A DNA stretch of 18,451 nucleotides from an uncultured Pseudomonadota bacterium (lineage in GTDB: Bacteria > Bdellovibrionota_B > Oligoflexia > Oligoflexales > Bog-1112), in contig CALBMD010000281.1 of NCBI GenBank assembly GCA_937896265.1, positions 1-18,451 of the forward strand. Direction: 5' to 3'. The position numbers and the translations under genes are program-made. This document shows, piece by piece, positions 1-7,775 of this stretch. The number at the start of each line of letters is the position of its first letter. Position 1 is the first letter of the stretch. The notes below the pieces were generated by a model. It was not told the origin of the DNA and ran no database searches. It was given only the letters and a program-made list of their open reading frames with translations.

Positions 1-906
1 GGCAATGCAAGCAGCTATACCACCAACTATCAATGGAACTTTGCGACTTTCTTGCCAGTTCGATATAAAGACAAAGGCTGGGCTACCCAACAACACACCA
101 ATAAACATCACCGACACAATCATTGCCGTTGCTTCTTTAGGCAAATCATACGCGCGACTAATGAACGGGATTCCCCACAAATCGCCAATCACTGTGATGG
201 GCAAATACATTAACATTGCATAGATACCAACAAGCCAGATCTGCTTATTGCCAAGAACTAAACGCAAATCTTTCCTTATTGATTGGCGTTGCTCGGCGTT
301 GGCACTTGCTACACTGACTGCCTGCAACCAACGATACAGCGCAGCAGTCAAGAAAAAACCAAAACCTGCTAAAACAAGCATCCCATTGCGCCAACCGATT
401 TGTGTAAACAAATAACGCATCGGCAAATTGCCTAAAACTGCACCGAATATTCCAGAGACGGTTGCCAAAGCGACAACCTGACCAAAATGACGTGACTTAA
501 TTAAAAGTGTGCCAAGCTTAATGGTTCCAAGAAATCCACACGCCCCACTTGCCCCTATCAGCATGCGCAGTATACAGGCCACATAAAAATTGGAAGTGAA
601 AGAAAAGATCGCAACCGCAGTCGACAGAATGAAAGCACATATTGGAAACACGCGATGCGGCCCAACACGATCGAGCAGCAAACCAAGAGGTATTAACGCT
701 AAGGAATAAGTTAGGTAATAGATAGAGCTAAAGGTGCCTAATAAAGTCGCGTTCATATCGAACTCAGTTCTAAGCTCGCTCGAAATGACTGCTGGTGAAA
801 CCCGAATAATAAATTGAAAAGCGTAAAAAACAGCTCCTAACCCAATGATAAACCATGGGTTTGTTAGTACACTTTTTTCTTGTTGCTGAGCGATAAGAAA
901 CTCCAC
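1..906 (-). CDS. MFS transporter, N-terminal 302 codons (cut by window edge)
   Basis: An open frame with no stop runs from GTG at 906 down to base 1, so the C-terminal part lies outside the window. The translation begins with a short cytoplasmic leader and then shows repeated hydrophobic helices. Between helices 2 and 3 is LLLDRVGPHR, which fits the MFS loop signature GxxxDRxGxR. It is followed by a third helix and a Gly-rich helix 4 region (RMLIGASGACGF). About eight helices are visible, with a polar loop (SANAEQRQSIRKD) in the middle as expected between the two six-helix halves. The family imports or exports small solutes with a proton gradient; the substrate cannot be read from the sequence. 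GTG at 906 is the only canonical start after the in-frame stop near 942, but I see no good ribosome-binding site before it. No neighbour suggests a substrate. Confidence 0.85.
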   Translation of the reverse strand, partial: MEFLIAQQQEKSVLTNPWFIIGLGAVFYAFQFIIRVSPAVISSELRTEFDMNATLLGTFSSIYYLTYSLALIPLGLLLDRVGPHRVFPICAFILSTAVAIFSFTSNFYVACILRMLIGASGACGFLGTIKLGTLLIKSRHFGQVVALATVSGIFGAVLGNLPMRYLFTQIGWRNGMLVLAGFGFFLTAALYRWLQAVSVASANAEQRQSIRKDLRLVLGNKQIWLVGIYAMLMYLPITVIGDLWGIPFISRAYDLPKEATAMIVSVMFIGVLLGSPAFVFISNWQESRKVPLIVGGIAACIA

Positions 907-1259
907 TTGTTGAAGGGTGATTGAGTTAAATTTACATGCTTAAATTTTAAGGAGTTTTGGAAAAGGAATTTACCAACCCTAGACCAAAATTTCAATATGA
1001 TATTTCCTTGTATCTATCGACGTATATGCGAAATGGCTTTTAAATCTGAGCACGTTACTTTCAAATCCGTCGGTAACAAATGTGACCTTTGGCCTTAAAA
1101 AACCTAAAAAGATCACACTCATACAGTAGCGATAAAAAAGCTGTTAAGATGCACTAGCGAAAAATTAGTCGCCTACCTAATTGACCACCTATAGGGAGGC
1201 TTGCAAATTCCATGGATAGCGGCTATACCTTCGACAAGACCACGCTATATTATAGGTAA
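907..1259. other. Intergenic region between divergent genes
   Basis: These 353 bases separate the MFS gene (minus) from the secreted-protein gene (plus), so both promoters should lie here. The sequence is AT-rich and stop-riddled. I see a near-palindrome CTTAAATTTTAAG around 939-951 and an imperfect inverted repeat GCCTACCT/AGGGAGGC around 1171-1200. A plausible plus-strand promoter is listed separately. Nothing else is recognisable. Confidence 0.5.
1201..1229 (+). promoter_or_regulatory. Candidate sigma-70 promoter for the 1263 gene
   Basis: TTGCAA (1201-1206) and TATACC (1224-1229) are separated by 17 bases, and transcription would begin about 25 bases before the start codon. Each hexamer matches four of six consensus positions, so this is only a reasonable candidate. 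Confidence 0.35.
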
Positions 1260-1262
1260 ATG

Positions 1263-2873
1263 ATGAAAAATAGATCCCCCCTTTTTTTTCTTGTAATATC
1301 TTTGATGACTAACAGTCAATCTTTTGCGGTTTATAAACCCCAAAACCAAGTTTTCACGCTTCTTGAACTTGAACATCTCTCAAAACAAGCGGTTGCAGAG
1401 GGTCGGCGTATTGCCCGCGCGGTTCAGTACTCGGATGCTTTCCTCCGTGGAATGAGCTTAAATCATTCATTAGGAGCAGGAGCGGAATTTGCTTTCGTAG
1501 CAGTCGCTTTTCTTGCTGCAGCTGGTCTTCACTCTCAGGGAGATAAGGACGGGAAAAGCGAAGCGCTCAGCCGAGCTAAAAACGCCCTTGTGGATGTTAA
1601 TGTTGTTGGGTTAGCTAAAAACCGCGCCATACAAGAGGTTTTCAAAGTTCGCCTTCAAAGCGTTAGAGCAGCCCAATTGAATCATGAGATATCCGACCTA
1701 GAACTTCCTGCTTTGGATATTCCTAACCGTTTCCTAGCGGCTAGTAACTCAACGCAATATCGAAAACTGAAGAGTGAGGTGGATAAGTTCACTAACAAAT
1801 GCAAGCAAGCTGGAGCGGGCCTCTTCAATGTTAGCAATATTAGTAGTGTTAATAAATTGACAGGCTCTTCTCCTTTTGACTCGGTTTTTAACGCATGGTT
1901 GCAAGGCACAGACAATATCTCTTTATTGAATCAATATTACCTCTTGCTACCTGAGGATATAGAAGGGGTGTTCAAGGAGCCGTTTGAAAAAGGTTTTACT
2001 CAAGAAATGGCTGCCTACCATGCTACTCAAGATGAATACCTAAGCGCGGTAAATGATGGCAGAGCCTATGCTGCCGCCTGTTCGGCTCTAAAAGTCTATA
2101 AAAGTAGCTGGGAACGTGCTTTTGATGATGCCTCCGATGGCTTTAAAGCTACATTTAAGAAGTTAGCGAAGCAAAGCTATGAGGCCACCTATCGTAAAAC
2201 CTGGGATTCAGAGATGGGTAGATATGAAAAAAGTGCTGTAGTAGTAGCTTCTTTGGGACTGGAACTAAACCAAAACGCCTTAGACAGTGGGGTAGTCCTT
2301 TTTTCGTTGGTTGGAACCCTTCAGAACCTCGGAGGCCTTACAGGAAGGGCTAGCATTCACCTCGATCCTGGAGCGGAATTCTGGCAAAAAAAGCAGATAG
2401 AAATGATTGATCTCGAACCCATGGCCTCGACTCCGATCAACCTAGAGGAAGCTCTCTCAGTATTGAGCGGCAGGGCGCTACTTCTTCCCAAAGCTCCTGC
2501 TAGCTTGAAGATTTCGGCTAAAATCAATACGTCGTCCATCAATATTCCAATTACTTTTACCTTCAGCCAGCTCTTAGACGCTTATACCAAGGTAAAGCCT
2601 GATTCAGCGGGCCAGAACCTGCTGGCGCAGGCGATTTTGATTAATCTCAAAGAGGAATGGGATCACAATCATGGCTTCTGGTATGACAACATTTATAGCC
2701 CTTTCAAGAAGACTGTCCCTTGCTATCTCAAAGCTTTGGTAGAGTTTGCTAACGGTGGGCAAGACTTTTCTGAGCTAAGGGAGAGGGTTCTGGAAATCTA
2801 TCAAGATACAGGATTTTTCCCATATTGGAGAAGGCACGCCTTAGATGCTAAGGACCTGGCCGCTAAACTTTGA
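1263..2873 (+). CDS. Secreted protein of unknown function
   Basis: I do not recognise this protein of about 536 residues. It begins with a clear Sec signal peptide: basic MKNR, a hydrophobic run, and an Ala-type cleavage site near SQSFA, so it should be exported. The mature part is rich in Ala, Leu and Lys and looks mostly helical. A hydrophobic Ala-rich stretch (AFVAVAFLAAAG) sits about 70 residues in. The C-terminal 60 residues are richer in aromatics (HNHGFWYDNIY, FFPYWRRH). No catalytic motif is visible. Two ATG codons stand in tandem at 1260 and 1263. I chose the second because AGG at 1254-1256 is six bases before it but only three before the first. The gene stands alone and converges on the aldo/keto reductase gene. 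Confidence 0.8.
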   Translation: MKNRSPLFFLVISLMTNSQSFAVYKPQNQVFTLLELEHLSKQAVAEGRRIARAVQYSDAFLRGMSLNHSLGAGAEFAFVAVAFLAAAGLHSQGDKDGKSEALSRAKNALVDVNVVGLAKNRAIQEVFKVRLQSVRAAQLNHEISDLELPALDIPNRFLAASNSTQYRKLKSEVDKFTNKCKQAGAGLFNVSNISSVNKLTGSSPFDSVFNAWLQGTDNISLLNQYYLLLPEDIEGVFKEPFEKGFTQEMAAYHATQDEYLSAVNDGRAYAAACSALKVYKSSWERAFDDASDGFKATFKKLAKQSYEATYRKTWDSEMGRYEKSAVVVASLGLELNQNALDSGVVLFSLVGTLQNLGGLTGRASIHLDPGAEFWQKKQIEMIDLEPMASTPINLEEALSVLSGRALLLPKAPASLKISAKINTSSINIPITFTFSQLLDAYTKVKPDSAGQNLLAQAILINLKEEWDHNHGFWYDNIYSPFKKTVPCYLKALVEFANGGQDFSELRERVLEIYQDTGFFPYWRRHALDAKDLAAKL

Positions 2874-2958
2874 TTGTCTCGTTTAGGTAGCAGAGATCTA
2901 GCGCCGAGTCATCATCACTGTTAGCTGGGCAAAAGTGGATTTGTCGGGACTTACAGCG

Positions 2959-3729
2959 TTAGATAGTTTTGACCCAATCTTGCATGTGATTGATGTTTGT
3001 TGTCCCCAAAATAGCAGATGTTACATGGGCATTTGCCAAGACAAAATCCAAACAGCTACGTGTGTTTTCAGCAAACCCTTGGCAAAGAGCTTTCTTTACA
3101 AAAACACCCTTACCCATAGCTGCAGCTTCACTGATCAGAGAAGCGTTGCTTGTCTCTTTAATGTTGTACACAATCATGACTGCATCGGCGTGTTCAAGTG
3201 TATAGCGGCATGCTGCTTCGCTATAAATAGAAGCGCCAAAGCTGCGGATGAGGCCTTGTTTTTTACATTCGTTCAAAGTGGCAAAGATCTGACTTTCGTA
3301 TAAATCCTGGTAGTCGCTGCCTCGGCAATGAACTAAAATGCAGTCTAAATAGTCTGTCTTGAGCCGCTTTAGGCTGCGGGCTAGACTTTGCTTTACATGA
3401 GCTGGAGAAAAATCATAGTTCGACTGTTGACCATCAAATTCTTCACCTACTTTTGACATCAAGAAAAATCTTTCACGCCTTGCTCCTAAAAGCTGGCCAA
3501 GACGTTCTTCACTTGTGCCATATGCGGGCGCAGTATCGATGACGTTAATACCTAGCTCTAATGCTTGAGATAGCAGGGAATCTAAAACCTTATCGCTAGG
3601 TAGCGGTTTACCTTCGCCACTCTTATTCTTAATGTTATGGTTGCGGCCAAATTTAACGCTGCCAAGGCCCATAGCGGAAAGCTTATCACCTGTCGCTGCA
3701 AAGAGACGATAATCAGTTATCGGTTTCAT
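2959..3729 (-). CDS. Aldo/keto reductase family protein
   Basis: The 256-residue product matches the AKR TIM-barrel family of NAD(P)H-dependent carbonyl reductases and sugar dehydrogenases. The catalytic tetrad is present: Asp65 and Tyr70 in DTAPAYG, Lys93 in SKVGEEF and His134 in ILVHCRG. The C-terminal part has the usual barrel strands (RSFGAS near the middle, ILGTTN near the end). It is slightly shorter than the usual 270-330 residues. The ATG start is preceded by a strong AAGGATGAG ribosome-binding site. It lies 15 bases downstream of the FAD oxidoreductase gene on the same strand and is surely cotranscribed. The pair suggests one small oxidoreductive pathway, for example on a sugar or polyol, but the substrate is not readable. 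Confidence 0.88.
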   Translation of the reverse strand: MKPITDYRLFAATGDKLSAMGLGSVKFGRNHNIKNKSGEGKPLPSDKVLDSLLSQALELGINVIDTAPAYGTSEERLGQLLGARRERFFLMSKVGEEFDGQQSNYDFSPAHVKQSLARSLKRLKTDYLDCILVHCRGSDYQDLYESQIFATLNECKKQGLIRSFGASIYSEAACRYTLEHADAVMIVYNIKETSNASLISEAAAMGKGVFVKKALCQGFAENTRSCLDFVLANAHVTSAILGTTNINHMQDWVKTI

Positions 3730-3744
3730 ATTCTCATCCTTTTC

Positions 3745-4950
3745 TTAGTCAATCTGCTGCCACTTAGTATGTTCCCAGGGATAATTCCCTAGCTTTATGG
3801 GCGTGGGCAAAGTGGTTGTACTGTCATGTGTCTTTTCTAGTCCTAGGTTACTGATCCAAGTTTCTACTTCATGACCCAAGGCGGGAGCAAACGTTAGCTT
3901 GGTTGGCCAGGCTACAGCGACACGACCACGAGCATAAAGCTCTGGAGCGCTTTTAAAGAAACCTTCGCTGGCATAAGGCTCTGCTCTATCGACAAAGCAA
4001 CTAGCCCATAAGCGGTGCTGCCATCCAAGCTCAGGAAAAAGCTCGGATAGTTCATTCTTAGCGAGAGCCAAAGTCTCAGCCTCGCTCATAGAGGCTCCCT
4101 TATCAGCGACAATACCGCCTAAATACCAGATAAAGGTGGAAGGGTTTTCAGGATCAAGGTGGCTTGTTATCGTCACACGAGGGCGTGGATCTGCGGTGAT
4201 GCAGTGCCCATAGAGAGGATACTTCATGCCTTTAACCATAACCTGTCGCAAAGGCCGCCTTTGGGTAGCAAAGACCTTCGCTTCATTTGGGATCTGTTTT
4301 AGCGCGTGTTCGTTCCCGCAGCCAGCTGCAAACAAAAAGGCTTGGGCGCGGCAAGTGACCACGTTGTTATCAAGCGTGCGAAACTGTCCATGGACTTCCG
4401 AGCCATTTACCTGCATTGTTTCAAAGCGGGCATGGACCACTTTGTGACTAAATGGCGCTATGAGTTCTCTCACAAGCGACTTGACAGCAACCACTGCTTC
4501 ACCAAGTTCATAAACCGTTGATTTAGCATTACGGGGGGAGTCCTGAAAAACCTGTGGCCACTCCTTTGGTTTTAATTCTTTTACTGTTGAAGCCATGCTT
4601 TTTGAAGCAACATAGGCTGTCACTTTAGAGACAAAGCTTGCTGGTGCCCAAATAACCTGGCTGTCAGAGAGCACCTCGACCTTGCTTAGATCAATGAGGC
4701 CGCCTCCTTGCAAACAAGCGCCCCAAATAGCAGGCATAGCTTTGAGGTCAAAAGCGTGCTGTGAAGCTATACCTGTGAGGGCATACCGCTGGCCACCGTG
4801 AATCATGCCTTGAGAGGCAAGAGTTTGAGTTCCTCCTAAACCTTCAGGTTCAAAGAGCGTAACGTTATACCCTTGTTGAGATAATCTCTTGAAAGCCCAC
4901 AGGCCAGCAATGCCACTACCGATGATAGCGATGTCTGAACTTAGTTGCAA
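3745..4950 (-). CDS. FAD-dependent oxidoreductase, DAO family
   Basis: The 401-residue protein opens with a Rossmann dinucleotide-binding motif, IIGSGIAGLWA at residues 9-19, followed about 20 residues later by VTLFEPEG, the strand ending in the acidic residue that binds the adenosine ribose. ASQGMIHGG follows and resembles the flavin-contact segment of glycerol-3-phosphate dehydrogenase and D-amino-acid-oxidase-type enzymes. A second flavin-binding region (AFLFAAGCGNEH) is near residue 210. The start is TTG at 4950, supported by GAGG seven to eight bases upstream and by placing the Rossmann motif at the very N-terminus. It probably oxidises a C-N or C-OH bond using FAD; the substrate is unknown. 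It is the first gene of a two-gene operon with the aldo/keto reductase. Confidence 0.87.
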   Translation of the reverse strand: MQLSSDIAIIGSGIAGLWAFKRLSQQGYNVTLFEPEGLGGTQTLASQGMIHGGQRYALTGIASQHAFDLKAMPAIWGACLQGGGLIDLSKVEVLSDSQVIWAPASFVSKVTAYVASKSMASTVKELKPKEWPQVFQDSPRNAKSTVYELGEAVVAVKSLVRELIAPFSHKVVHARFETMQVNGSEVHGQFRTLDNNVVTCRAQAFLFAAGCGNEHALKQIPNEAKVFATQRRPLRQVMVKGMKYPLYGHCITADPRPRVTITSHLDPENPSTFIWYLGGIVADKGASMSEAETLALAKNELSELFPELGWQHRLWASCFVDRAEPYASEGFFKSAPELYARGRVAVAWPTKLTFAPALGHEVETWISNLGLEKTHDSTTTLPTPIKLGNYPWEHTKWQQID

Positions 4951-5020
4951 AATTACACCTCAGATATTTTCATGGAATGTTTTACCATCGCAGATTGCAA
5001 AACACTACCCCATGAATAAA

Positions 5021-5062
5021 GCTATGCCATCCAAATTTTAATCGCAGCAAGGAAGATGTTTA
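5021..5062. repeat. Partial copy of the palindromic repeat's left end
   Basis: The stretch with CATCCAAATTTTAATCGCAG followed by CAAGGAAGATGTTT resembles the left end of the complete element (ATCTAAATTTAAAATCCAGC then AAGGATGAAGGTTT, about 5089-5122). It is a short, diverged direct repeat upstream of the full copy and lacks the right half. Confidence 0.5.
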
Positions 5063-5077
5063 GTACGTCCGTTTACT

Positions 5078-5197
5078 AGGGCTGTCTTATCTAAATTTAA
5101 AATCCAGCAAGGATGAAGGTTTGGGAGAAAACTGCGCAGTTTTCCCAGACCCTTCCTTGCTTTCAAAAAAGCAACTAAATTTCTATGAGACAGCCCT
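5078..5197. repeat. 120-bp palindromic repeat element (MITE- or REP-like), copy 1
   Basis: The element starts with AGGGCTGTCT (5078-5087) and ends with its exact reverse complement AGACAGCCCT (5188-5197). Inside, TCTAAATTT pairs loosely with AAATTTCTA, and AGCAAGGATGAAGG pairs with CCCTTCCTTGCT. The centre is the perfect palindrome GAAAACTGC/GCAGTTTTC (5127-5144). Almost the whole element could fold into one hairpin. It is flanked by GTCCGTTTACT (5067-5077) and GTCCGTTAACT (5199-5209), a near-perfect direct repeat as left by insertion. No open frame or transposase is inside. A diverged copy lies at about 12294-12447. Confidence 0.75.
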
Positions 5198-5221
5198 GGT
5201 CCGTTAACTGAGACAAAAAGA

Positions 5222-5251
5222 TTGACCTTGAGCCAAGTTTCTAGCTACAAA
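5222..5251 (+). promoter_or_regulatory. Candidate sigma-70 promoter for the hydrolase gene
   Basis: TTGACC (5222-5227) and TACAAA (5246-5251) are 18 bases apart, about 28 bases before the GTG start. The -35 match is five of six and the -10 match four of six. Confidence 0.4.
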
Positions 5252-5278
5252 TAGAGAAGAATTTAAAGGAAAATCACT

Positions 5279-6241
5279 GTGAATTTTTTGCGTCAAAGAG
5301 CTCTAACTCTAAAAAGAGTAGCTTTAGTCTTTCTGGTTCTGATTGCAGTCATGCCTGTTGGAACTTTTGTGGCTGCTACTCATTATCTCTTCTATTCGCG
5401 CCATCATTCTTACAAGACAACGCCAAAAGCCTATGATCTTTCTTATCAAGATGTGAGTTTTTCTTCAGAGGATGGAGTGGGTTTAGTTGGTTGGTTTATT
5501 TCCCCAAAGCATCGTGTTAATAGCGAAACCAAAATTCCGGTAGTCATTTTGGTCCATGGTCACCACTCTAATATGGGAGATCCCAAGATCCTTGGCAATG
5601 TCGCCCTACCTCTTAGCAAGCATAATATTGCTGTCTTAACTATTGATCTTCGTAATCACGGTAGTTCCCAGGATAAAAAGCCAGTAACACTGGGCTATCT
5701 TGAAAGCAATGATATTTTAGCAGCTATTGCCTTTCTAAGAGAGCATGCGCAAAGCTTTGGTATTGATACTGAGCGCATTGGTATCTGGGGCTCTTCTATG
5801 GGGGCAGCCTCATCTATCCATGCTGCGGCTAAAGACTTTCGTTTAGGCCATTCTAGTATTCGATCGGTGTTTGTTGACTCATCGTTTGCATATACTACTG
5901 AGCCAGTGGTTTTGCAGCTGACAAAAGATGGCATCCCTCGTTTTATGCAAGATTTGGTCGTCTTTTGGATGCGTCATATACCTGATGTTGATGTCGGCAT
6001 GCAAAATCCTATTGATGTAGTTTCAGATATCAAAGCACCTATCTTTTTTGTTCACTCCAAGAAGGACACCGTAGTTCTTGCTAAAGATGCTTTATCCTTA
6101 AGAGAGCGTTTTGCAAAGGATAATCCACAAATAAAGTCTGAACTTTGGCTTTCTGATGCTACGGGTCATGTCAGAACAGCTTTGGAGTATAAAGAGGCTT
6201 ATGCGTCAAAATTGGTTGCATTCTTCGAGGCTTACCTTTAG
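5279..6241 (+). CDS. Membrane-anchored alpha/beta hydrolase
   Basis: The 320-residue product has an N-terminal hydrophobic segment (about residues 13-36) that probably anchors it in the inner membrane with the catalytic domain outside. The rest is an alpha/beta hydrolase fold of the serine aminopeptidase/BAAT-like type. LVHGHHSN (His93-Gly94) is the oxyanion loop. GSSMG carries the nucleophile Ser173, Asp263 lies in VHSKKDTVV, and His297 in TGHVRT, giving a complete catalytic triad in the right order. It would hydrolyse an ester, thioester or amide; the substrate is unknown. The GTG start is supported by AAAGGA eight bases upstream, and the first residues MNFLRQRALTLKR are basic, as expected before a membrane anchor. 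It is followed by a palindromic intergenic region and a histidine kinase on the same strand. Confidence 0.88.
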   Translation: MNFLRQRALTLKRVALVFLVLIAVMPVGTFVAATHYLFYSRHHSYKTTPKAYDLSYQDVSFSSEDGVGLVGWFISPKHRVNSETKIPVVILVHGHHSNMGDPKILGNVALPLSKHNIAVLTIDLRNHGSSQDKKPVTLGYLESNDILAAIAFLREHAQSFGIDTERIGIWGSSMGAASSIHAAAKDFRLGHSSIRSVFVDSSFAYTTEPVVLQLTKDGIPRFMQDLVVFWMRHIPDVDVGMQNPIDVVSDIKAPIFFVHSKKDTVVLAKDALSLRERFAKDNPQIKSELWLSDATGHVRTALEYKEAYASKLVAFFEAYL

Positions 6242-6291
6242 TCTCATCTCGATTTCTGATCTCATGTTTTACTAAAAAAAGCCGATAGTTA

Positions 6292-6424
6292 AGTCGCTGA
6301 CGCGAAATTCAAAAATGGCGAAGTTGGCTGCAAAAACGCTCTTAACCGTGCGCCGCAATTTTATTGCCGCTATGCCATTTTTAAATTTTACTAGCGATCG
6401 TTCGTAAATTTCGCGCCAGCGACT
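6292..6424. repeat. 133-bp imperfect palindrome upstream of the kinase
   Basis: AGTCGCTGACGCGAAATT (6292-6309) pairs with AATTTCGCGCCAGCGACT (6407-6424) with one mismatch in 18. An inner pair, CAAAAATGGC (6310-6319) and GCCATTTTTA (6374-6383), extends the stem. The middle is only weakly complementary. It could fold as a long hairpin RNA or be a small mobile repeat. No second copy is seen in this window, and it is not related by eye to the 5078 element. Confidence 0.65.
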
Positions 6425-6455
6425 AGTTAGCATCCCTTGTGGTAAGTTTTTCGGA

Positions 6456-7775
6456 GTGAGTTTGAGCGATTTGGATCTTTCAGATGAACGAGCCAAAACC
6501 AAGCACTTGATTGTTGTTAGTTCAAGTGTTGCAGGCATTTTGGTATCTGCTTGTTATGCTTATTTTGCAGCGGGGGATCAGGATTTACGCTCCTTGATGT
6601 GGATTTTATGTGGCTTAGTTTGGTTCCTCATTCTTATTGCCAGCTTTCACGTTAAAAATATGTCCTATATGGTCGGTAGTGTTATTGCTGTGGGCTACTC
6701 TGTTATTTTTTCTGAAGCTTTGCTATATGACGGAATAAATACACTTATTTTGCCTTATTTTGGTGTTGGAACTGTTATTGTTGCTCTTAGCCTTGACCGT
6801 AAGCATGTGACTTTTACCTGTGGTATTGGTTGTCTTCTTACTGTCATTGTTTGCTACTACCGTGTTGTTTCAGTAGTAGCGCTGTTTAATTTCTTGGTTA
6901 TTTTGGTTTTTCTAACTCTACTAGCAAATATCTTTCTTTACTTTGAGAAACGCTATTTAGAACGACTGGCAATCGAAAAAGAAAATGTTGAATCCTTGCT
7001 ACGTATCCTCAATCATGACATCAATAACCATATCTTTGTCATCATGGGTTCTGCGCAGATTTTAAAAGAAAAAGAAGCGATGGACATGGCATGTGTTGAT
7101 CGTGTGCTTCGCGCTACAGATAAGATTAATAGGATTTCTGAAAATTCAAGAAGGCTTTTGGCACTAAAGAATTCCAAAAAACATATGCATGTTGAGATTG
7201 TGGACTTAGTCAAAGCTTGTCAGGAAGCTATCGTTGATTTTGAAACACATGCACGACGCCAAGAAGTGCAAATTGAAATGCTCCCTCCACAAGGAGATCC
7301 TGATAATTTCCTTGCTTTTGCTGATCCATCTGTTGTCTCTGATAATGTACTTGCTAACCTTATTTCTAATGCGATTAAATTCACCCCAGCTGGGGGTTTT
7401 GTACGTGTTTCTTTGGAATTAGTAGAACCACATATTTTGATCCATATTGAAGACTCTGGTATAGGCATTCCTAAAGATTTAGTAACCAAGCTTTTTGAAA
7501 AATATGAAATGACCTCGCGGACAGGGCTATCAGGAGATAAGGGTACTGGTTTTGGTCTACCTAATGTTAAGTTTTTAGTTGAAAAAATGGGTGGAGAAAT
7601 TTCTGTCAAATCACGATGTAGAGAAGAAGGCTACGCTCAAAATTCAGGGACTATTTTTACTGTAGCTCTGCCGGCGCATTTTCCTGCGGATGCTGCTGCA
7701 TTTCGGAAGACTAGCTTCAAACGACGGCTTAGGAAACAGATGATGCTAATGTGGAAAAGGTTTAAGCAGGTCTAG
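6456..7775 (+). CDS. Membrane sensor histidine kinase (orphan)
   Basis: The 439-residue protein has five to six predicted membrane helices in residues 15-170, with almost no extracytoplasmic domain, so it probably senses something in or at the membrane. A short coiled region then leads to the phosphoacceptor motif LNHDINNH, with His187. The HATPase_c domain is complete: N box with Asn305 (LISNAIKFTP), G1 box DSGIGIP from residue 333, and G2 box GTGFGLP from residue 363. It should autophosphorylate and pass phosphate to a response regulator, but no regulator gene lies in the window. The start is uncertain. GTG at 6456 abuts GGAG with no spacing, whereas TTG at 6462 is five bases after it and may be the real start. 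The 3' end overlaps the convergent HAD gene by 30 bases. Confidence 0.9.
   Translation: MSLSDLDLSDERAKTKHLIVVSSSVAGILVSACYAYFAAGDQDLRSLMWILCGLVWFLILIASFHVKNMSYMVGSVIAVGYSVIFSEALLYDGINTLILPYFGVGTVIVALSLDRKHVTFTCGIGCLLTVIVCYYRVVSVVALFNFLVILVFLTLLANIFLYFEKRYLERLAIEKENVESLLRILNHDINNHIFVIMGSAQILKEKEAMDMACVDRVLRATDKINRISENSRRLLALKNSKKHMHVEIVDLVKACQEAIVDFETHARRQEVQIEMLPPQGDPDNFLAFADPSVVSDNVLANLISNAIKFTPAGGFVRVSLELVEPHILIHIEDSGIGIPKDLVTKLFEKYEMTSRTGLSGDKGTGFGLPNVKFLVEKMGGEISVKSRCREEGYAQNSGTIFTVALPAHFPADAAAFRKTSFKRRLRKQMMLMWKRFKQV

Larger units (their letters stand above)
4951..5278. other. Intergenic region with palindromic repeat and promoter
   Basis: These 328 bases separate the divergent FAD oxidoreductase and hydrolase genes. 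They hold a 120-bp palindromic repeat (5078-5197), a partial repeat of its left end (about 5021-5062) and a candidate promoter for the hydrolase. No coding sequence is supported. Confidence 0.6.

Noticed and set aside
5..223. Short plus-strand open frame of 72 codons
   Set aside because: It lies wholly antisense to the MFS transporter, whose translation is clearly protein-like.
5127..5144. Central palindrome as a transcription terminator
   Set aside because: The perfect stem is not followed by a T-tract on either strand; it is better explained as the centre of the repeat element.
7220..7609. 129-codon minus-strand open frame
   Set aside because: It is antisense to the conserved HATPase domain of the kinase; its translation shows no family features.
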